From positions 1 to 17,590 of the forward strand of contig JAXJVS010000081.1 of NCBI GenBank assembly GCA_036308445.1: a DNA stretch of 17,590 nt, read 5' to 3'. The DNA comes from MGBC113645 sp036308445 (GTDB lineage Bacteria > Bacillota_I > Bacilli_A > Erysipelotrichales > Coprobacillaceae). This document shows positions 13,711 to 17,590 of this stretch, piece by piece (positions within the stretch are counted from its first letter, which is position 1; each line of letters starts with the position of its first letter). A model generated the notes under the pieces. It was not told the DNA's origin, did no database searches, and was given only the letters and a program-made list of their open reading frames with translations. Position numbers and translations under genes: made by a program.

Positions 13711-14574
13711 TTATTTCTCCTTTAAATGATAATAAATAAATAACATTCTATCTTTACCATTCATGTCTTTTATAATTTCATAAGGACACTCAGGAAAATA
13801 ATATTCTAATGCCTCTTCCATCAATTCTCTTTGATCAAATCCCATCTCAAAAGCTAGTAATGCACGATCTTTAATAACCATCTTAACTCTTTCAAAGATT
13901 TTACGATAGAAATATAAACCATCATTTCCACCAAATAAAGCAACATGAGGTTCATTATCTTTAACTACACTTTCAATCTCCTGATTAACAGGAATATAAG
14001 GTGGATTTGAAACAAAGATATCTACTTTAATATTTCTATCAATCAAAGGTTCTAACATATCTCCTTGATAAAATTCTACATTAGCCCCTAATTCTTTCGC
14101 ATTCAATCTAGCAACCTCTAAAGCATCATCACTAATATCAGTAGCAACAACCTTTAGTTTAGCCTCTTCCAATGCTAAAGATATAGCAATAGCTCCTGAA
14201 CCAGTTCCTACATCACATAAATCAATAGTCTCATAATCTTCAAAATAATCATCAATATGATATAAGATATTCTCTACTAATTCTTCTGTTTCATATCTAG
14301 GTATCAATACATTCTCATTAACAATAAAATCTCTAGAAAAGAAAGTTTCTTTCCCTTTAATATATTGAATAGGTTCACCCTCTAAATATCTCTTCATTCC
14401 AGCCTGAAATGAATCATATAAATCCTGATCAACTTCTTCATCCATCATCAAATATAATTGATGAGGTTCTTTATTCGCAAGATGATAAAATAATACTTTA
14501 GGAACATTACAATCTTTTTGATTTTCATCTAATAACTTTTCAGCATCTTTAATTAACTTTCTAACTGTAACCAT
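13711..14574 (-). CDS. prmC: Release factor glutamine methyltransferase
   Basis: 287 aa, normal length. PrmC methylates the glutamine of the GGQ motif in release factors 1 and 2, using S-adenosylmethionine, and so raises termination efficiency. The N-terminal helical release-factor-binding domain contains YLEGEPIQYIKG (about 63-74) and VLIPRYETEELV (about 89-100). The Rossmann core has SAM motif DVGTGSGAIA at 121-130 and the catalytic NPPY at 190-193. The start ATG overlaps the prfA stop by one base (TAATG), with an AGGTGA site in the last codons of prfA. The enzyme is therefore made with its substrate, an arrangement conserved across many bacteria. Confidence 0.97.
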   Translation of the reverse strand: MVTVRKLIKDAEKLLDENQKDCNVPKVLFYHLANKEPHQLYLMMDEEVDQDLYDSFQAGMKRYLEGEPIQYIKGKETFFSRDFIVNENVLIPRYETEELVENILYHIDDYFEDYETIDLCDVGTGSGAIAISLALEEAKLKVVATDISDDALEVARLNAKELGANVEFYQGDMLEPLIDRNIKVDIFVSNPPYIPVNQEIESVVKDNEPHVALFGGNDGLYFYRKIFERVKMVIKDRALLAFEMGFDQRELMEEALEYYFPECPYEIIKDMNGKDRMLFIYYHLKEK

Positions 14575-15650
14575 TATTCTTCTTCACCTAATAATTTTAA
14601 TCTTTGATCTTCATTAATTAAAGCAGTAATAATGTCATCTAACTTTCCTTCCATAATACGATCTAACTGTTGAATAGTTAAACCAATACGATGATCAGTT
14701 ACACGATTTTGTGGATAGTTATAAGTTCTAATCTTTTCAGCTCTATCCCCAGTACCTATCTTATTCTTTCTTTCACTACCTAATGCTTCTTCTTGTTCAC
14801 GTAATTTCATTTCATAAAGCTTAGTACGCATAGCTCTCATGGCTTTATCTTTATTGTCATGTTGACTACGTCCATCCTGTGAAGTCGTTACTGTACCAGT
14901 AGGGATATGAGTAATACGTACAGCAGAATCTGTCTTATTAATATGCTGTCCTCCAGCACCACTAGCACGATAAGTATCGATTCTTAAATCTGACATATTA
15001 ATCTCAACATCTACTTCTTCAGCTTCAGGCATAACTAATACTGTTGCAGTAGAAGTATGTACACGACCTTGCGTTTCAGTCTTAGGAACACGTTGTACAC
15101 GGTGAGAACCAGATTCAAACTTCAACTTAGAATAAGCCCCTTCACCTTTAACCATAAATGAAATTAAAGCATATCCACCAGCTTCAGATTCTTGAGCTTC
15201 TAAAACTTCAATCTTCATACCAATAGATTCACAGTATTTCACATACATACGATATAAGTCACCAGCAAAGATATTTCCTTCATCTCCACCAGCAGCTCCA
15301 CGAATTTCCATAATGATATTTTTACTATCATTTGGATCTTTTGGTATCAATTCTAACTGTAACTGTTTTTCTAATTCTGGCATCTTAGCTTCTAATTCTT
15401 CTAATTCCATTTTTGCCATTTCTTGAATTTCAGGATCTTTTTCTTTCGCAAGTTCTTTTGCTTCTTCAATCCCTTCTATTGTACTTTTATACTCTTGATA
15501 TAACTGATAAGCTTTTTCTAATGAGGCTTGTTCTTTTGAAGCATCAGTCATCTTTTTAATATCACTAGCAATACTAGGATCCATTAATATTTCATTTAAT
15601 TCTTCATATCGATTAGCAATTGTTTCTAATCTTTCCATCATATTATTCAT
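14574..15650 (-). CDS. prfA: Peptide chain release factor 1
   Basis: 358 aa, normal for RF1, which reads UAA and UAG on the ribosome. The helical N-terminal domain is followed by a domain with the stop-codon recognition loop. This contains P-K-T (in VPKTETQGR, about 188-196), the PxT form that marks RF1 rather than the SPF of RF2. The catalytic GGQ is at 233-235 (GAGGQHINKTDSAVR). C-terminal segments ending KIRTYNYPQNRVTDHR are standard. GGAGGT precedes the ATG, and a good promoter (TTGATT, 17 bp, TATAAT) lies upstream. It is the first gene of prfA-prmC-GNAT and divergent from the HAD phosphatase gene. Confidence 0.98.
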   Translation of the reverse strand: MNNMMERLETIANRYEELNEILMDPSIASDIKKMTDASKEQASLEKAYQLYQEYKSTIEGIEEAKELAKEKDPEIQEMAKMELEELEAKMPELEKQLQLELIPKDPNDSKNIIMEIRGAAGGDEGNIFAGDLYRMYVKYCESIGMKIEVLEAQESEAGGYALISFMVKGEGAYSKLKFESGSHRVQRVPKTETQGRVHTSTATVLVMPEAEEVDVEINMSDLRIDTYRASGAGGQHINKTDSAVRITHIPTGTVTTSQDGRSQHDNKDKAMRAMRTKLYEMKLREQEEALGSERKNKIGTGDRAEKIRTYNYPQNRVTDHRIGLTIQQLDRIMEGKLDDIITALINEDQRLKLLGEEE

Positions 15651-15673
15651 ATACTAACCTCCAAATCGTATTC

Positions 15674-15702
15674 ATTATATAATATTATGTTTAAATAATC
15701 AA
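15674..15702 (-). promoter_or_regulatory. prfA: Promoter of prfA-prmC-GNAT
   Basis: Minus strand: TTGATT (15702-15697), 17-bp spacer, perfect TATAAT (15679-15674). It lies just upstream of the GGAGGT ribosome site of prfA. The 15703-15745 stretch between this and the divergent promoter shows only AT-rich DNA. Confidence 0.8.
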
Positions 15703-15745
15703 AACAATTTCATTTTATTATCTTTACATTTTCTTTTTTGTCTTG

Positions 15746-15774
15746 TTGACAGTTTTATGTTACTTAATTATACT
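15746..15774 (+). promoter_or_regulatory. Sigma-A-type promoter of the HAD phosphatase gene
   Basis: Perfect TTGACA (15746-15751), 17-bp spacer, TATACT (15769-15774), the best promoter match in the window. Initiation is expected near 15781, at or within the GGAGGG ribosome site, so the leader would be very short. Confidence 0.85.
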
Positions 15775-15793
15775 GAAATTGGAGGGATTTTAT

Positions 15794-16438
15794 ATGATAA
15801 AAGCGATTATTTTTGATATGGATGGATTGATGATAGATAGTGAAAGAGCAACTTTTCAAGAATACCAAAACGTTCTTTCTACTATGAATCTTACAATTAC
15901 TGAAGATTTTTATAAAACACTTTTAGGTAAAACTTTAAAAACTGCATACAAATTATTTTATAAAGAATATGGAGAAGATTTTCCAATTGAAGAGGTTATT
16001 AAACAAGTACATATACAATTAGCAGATAGATTTGAAAAATACGGTGTACCAGTAAAAAAAGGATTAATAGAACTACTAACATATTTAAAAGAAAATAATT
16101 ATAAAACAATTGTTGCAACATCTAGTCATAGAGAACGAGTAGATAAAATATTACACCAAGCTCATCTAACAAAATACTTTGATGATTCTATCTGTGGCAA
16201 TGAAGTTACAAATGGTAAACCTAATCCTGAAGTCTTTTTAAAAGCCTGTGATAAATTAGAAGTGAAACCCGAAGAAGCAATAGTATTAGAAGATAGTGAA
16301 GCTGGAATTCTAGCTGCTCATAATGCAGCTATCAAGGTTATTTGTATTGTCGATATGAAATATCCCGATAAAGAATACGAAGAAAAAACATATCAAATTT
16401 TAGAATCATTAGATCAGGTTATTGATTTATTAAAATAA
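15794..16438 (+). CDS. HAD-superfamily hydrolase, subfamily IA (beta-phosphoglucomutase-like)
   Basis: 214 aa from the ATG at 15794, which is preceded by GGAGGG. An in-frame reading from 15743 would run through the promoter and is rejected. Motif I DMDGLMIDSE gives the nucleophile Asp8 and acid/base Asp10. Motif II is T109/S110 in VATSSHRE, motif III is K142 in GNEVTNGKPNPE, and motif IV is E166-D167 in VLEDSEAG. An alpha-helical C1 cap lies between about 15 and 85. This layout fits small sugar-phosphate phosphatases or beta-phosphoglucomutase-like enzymes; the exact substrate cannot be told. No sugar-utilisation genes are adjacent. The DUF218 gene follows 60 bp downstream with no obvious terminator between, so they may be co-transcribed. 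Confidence 0.93.
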   Translation: MIKAIIFDMDGLMIDSERATFQEYQNVLSTMNLTITEDFYKTLLGKTLKTAYKLFYKEYGEDFPIEEVIKQVHIQLADRFEKYGVPVKKGLIELLTYLKENNYKTIVATSSHRERVDKILHQAHLTKYFDDSICGNEVTNGKPNPEVFLKACDKLEVKPEEAIVLEDSEAGILAAHNAAIKVICIVDMKYPDKEYEEKTYQILESLDQVIDLLK

Positions 16439-16498
16439 TATAGATTGATACAAAAAAATTCCATATAAATATTTTATACTTTAGTTAAGGAGGAACAT

Positions 16499-17152
16499 AT
16501 GAAAAAGAAACTGATTTTCATACTTTTTAGTTTAATAATAGCGGTTTTGTCTGCTCTTATTTTTATAAATATTTATATGTGCCATAGTGTAAAAGACCAA
16601 ATTGTTGATGAAAGTTCTATTTTTGAAAATGTGGATTGTATTCTTGTTTTAGGAGCCGGTGTAAAAAATGGCCAACCTACACCAATGCTTAACGATAGAT
16701 TACAAGAGTCAGTTTTTCTTTATAAAGTTAATGCCTCAGATCGTATTTTAATGAGTGGTGATCATGGAAGTGTTAACTATGATGAAGTCAATGCAATGAA
16801 GAAGTTTGCGATAGCTAAAGGTATACCTACTTCACATATTTTTATGGATCATGCTGGTTTTTCTACATATGAAAGTTTATATCGTGCTAAAGAAATATTC
16901 CAAGCAGATAAGATTATCATTGTTACTCAGGAATATCATCTATATAGAGCTTTATATATCGCAAATCAATTAGGTATAGAAGCTATAGGGGTTAGTGCTA
17001 CTAAACGTGATTATGGTGGTCAAACGCTTAGAGAAACAAGAGAAATACTTGCAAGAGGAAAAGATTTTGTTATTTGTATATTTAAACCTGAACCTACTTA
17101 TCTTGGTGAAACTATACCTGTTAGTGGTGATGGTAATATCACTAATGATTAA
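16499..17152 (+). CDS. DUF218 (SanA/YdcF/ElyC-type) membrane-anchored protein
   Basis: 217 aa. AAGGAGG lies a few bases before the ATG. A positively charged start (KKK) and one hydrophobic helix (residues 5-26) suggest a membrane anchor with the rest outside. The DUF218 core follows: DCILVLGAGVKNGQPTPMLN at 46-65, DRILMSGDHG at 81-90, the conserved acidic DEVNAMKKFAIAKGIP at 95-110 and STYESLYRAKEIF at about 122-134. The basic-aromatic QEYHLYRALYIA at about 154-165 comes next. E. coli SanA and ElyC of this family affect envelope integrity and peptidoglycan or lipid-carrier metabolism, but biochemical activity is not settled. Its last 11 nt overlap the convergent GNAT gene. An envelope role is inferred from the family. 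Confidence 0.9.
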   Translation: MKKKLIFILFSLIIAVLSALIFINIYMCHSVKDQIVDESSIFENVDCILVLGAGVKNGQPTPMLNDRLQESVFLYKVNASDRILMSGDHGSVNYDEVNAMKKFAIAKGIPTSHIFMDHAGFSTYESLYRAKEIFQADKIIIVTQEYHLYRALYIANQLGIEAIGVSATKRDYGGQTLRETREILARGKDFVICIFKPEPTYLGETIPVSGDGNITND

Positions 17153-17570
17153 TCTTTTTAGTAAAATTAAAATGATCTTTATTATATTGATGTCTTTCGT
17201 AGAAACGATGGGCATCTTTTCTTTTTATATTACTAGATAATTCTAATTCTGATAACTGCAAATGAATAGCTTTATCTTCTACATAGTCTAATAACTTCTT
17301 ACCAATACTATTATTTCTATAAGTAGGATCTACACATAATTCAATAATTTCTCCCGTTTTACCACAATGATGTAATGTTTCTTTGATTAATAGCGATATC
17401 ATTCCTACCACCTTTTTATCAAGAACATACACAAAACAATGATAATCCTCATCATTTAAATGCCTATTATAAACTCTACTCATCTTTTCTCTATCATATT
17501 CTTTTTCTTCTAATATACTTATTAATCTTAATACATCATCAAAATCTTCATTTTTTATTTCTCTTATCAT
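17142..17570 (-). CDS. GNAT-family N-acetyltransferase
   Basis: 142 aa, typical for a minimal GNAT domain. The N-terminus MIREIKNEDFDDVLRLISIL is the usual first strand-helix. The acetyl-CoA-binding motif A is IIELCVDPTYRNNSIGKKLL (about residues 75-94), with R-N-N-S-I-G in place of the classic R/Q-x-x-G-x-G/A. The catalytic-tyrosine region AHRFYERHQY follows at about 120-129. GAGGTAA precedes the ATG at 17570. The gene is convergent with the DUF218 gene and overlaps it by 11 nt, with no terminator hairpin visible at the junction. The substrate (amine, peptide or small molecule) cannot be determined. It shows no close similarity to the other acetyltransferase at 13218-13709. Confidence 0.9.
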   Translation of the reverse strand: MIREIKNEDFDDVLRLISILEEKEYDREKMSRVYNRHLNDEDYHCFVYVLDKKVVGMISLLIKETLHHCGKTGEIIELCVDPTYRNNSIGKKLLDYVEDKAIHLQLSELELSSNIKRKDAHRFYERHQYNKDHFNFTKKINH

Positions 17571-17590
17571 TGTTGTTACCTCTTTTATAT

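Noticed and set aside
15743..15793. Upstream 17-codon extension of the HAD phosphatase
   Set aside because: It runs through the TTGACA and TATACT promoter boxes, while GGAGGG is placed for the ATG at 15794.
15651..15793. Possible riboswitch or leader RNA between prfA and the HAD gene
   Set aside because: The space is filled by two back-to-back promoters and ribosome sites; no paired structure of note was seen.
16445..16480. Possible promoter of the DUF218 gene (TTGATA and TATACT)
   Set aside because: The two boxes are 24 bp apart and no better pairing was found, so the gene may simply be co-transcribed with the HAD gene.
16970..17240. Two 81-codon ORFs, one on each strand, over the end of the DUF218 gene and the start of the GNAT 3' region
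   Set aside because: Both cross the ends of two well-supported genes in other frames, lack ribosome sites and show only low-complexity residues.

Overview
The window is AT-rich, densely packed chromosomal DNA from a low-GC Gram-positive bacterium (Firmicutes/Bacillota). A full-length SpoIIE phosphatase points to an endospore former. Strong Shine-Dalgarno sites (AGGAGG and AGGTGA types), very short gaps between genes and frequent Rho-independent terminators fit this. The gene content and extreme AT bias suggest an Erysipelotrichia-like or clostridial gut lineage, but that placement is inference. I see no phage, insertion sequence, CRISPR array, rRNA or tRNA. Apart from the cut permease at the left edge, nearly all of the window is core genome.

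Layout. (1) 1-2144, minus strand: a tightly coupled four-gene operon of an SdpR-type ArsR repressor, an SdpI-family membrane protein, an ABC ATPase and an ABC permease that runs off the left edge. A 14-bp-arm palindrome lies just downstream of the promoter. (2) 2159-10490, minus strand: a housekeeping and sporulation block transcribed in the order spoIIE, tilS, hpt, ftsH, a 27-codon small membrane ORF, hslO, dusB. This is close to the classic Firmicute order. A 265-bp gap between hslO and dusB holds a long, unexplained stem-loop. (3) 10508-13207, minus strand: an OmpR-type response regulator and its membrane histidine kinase. (4) 13205-15702, minus strand: prfA, prmC and a RimJ/RimL-type acetyltransferase, translation-linked and nearly overlapping. 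(5) 15746-17152, plus strand: a HAD phosphatase and a DUF218 (SanA/YdcF-type) membrane protein, reading away from prfA. (6) 17142-17570, minus strand: a second GNAT acetyltransferase, convergent with and overlapping the DUF218 gene.

How the genes work together. TilS decodes AUA codons, PrfA and PrmC form the termination module, and DusB modifies tRNA. FtsH and Hsp33 handle membrane and oxidative protein quality control. Hpt salvages purines. SpoIIE activates the first forespore sigma factor, and its promoter here has the long 21-bp spacer known from Spo0A-dependent promoters. The SdpR/SdpI/ABC operon looks like a self-repressed envelope or antimicrobial-peptide immunity module without its own toxin genes.

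The most striking non-coding theme is that five genes (dusB, hslO, ftsH, spoIIE and the first GNAT gene) have their stop codon inside the hairpin of the intrinsic terminator that ends them. Other points worth a second look are the 3330-3463 stem-loop array, the 27-codon membrane ORF placed directly after a terminator, and 11-bp-phased repeats upstream of the response regulator. I do not see a clear new multi-gene defence or biosynthetic system.
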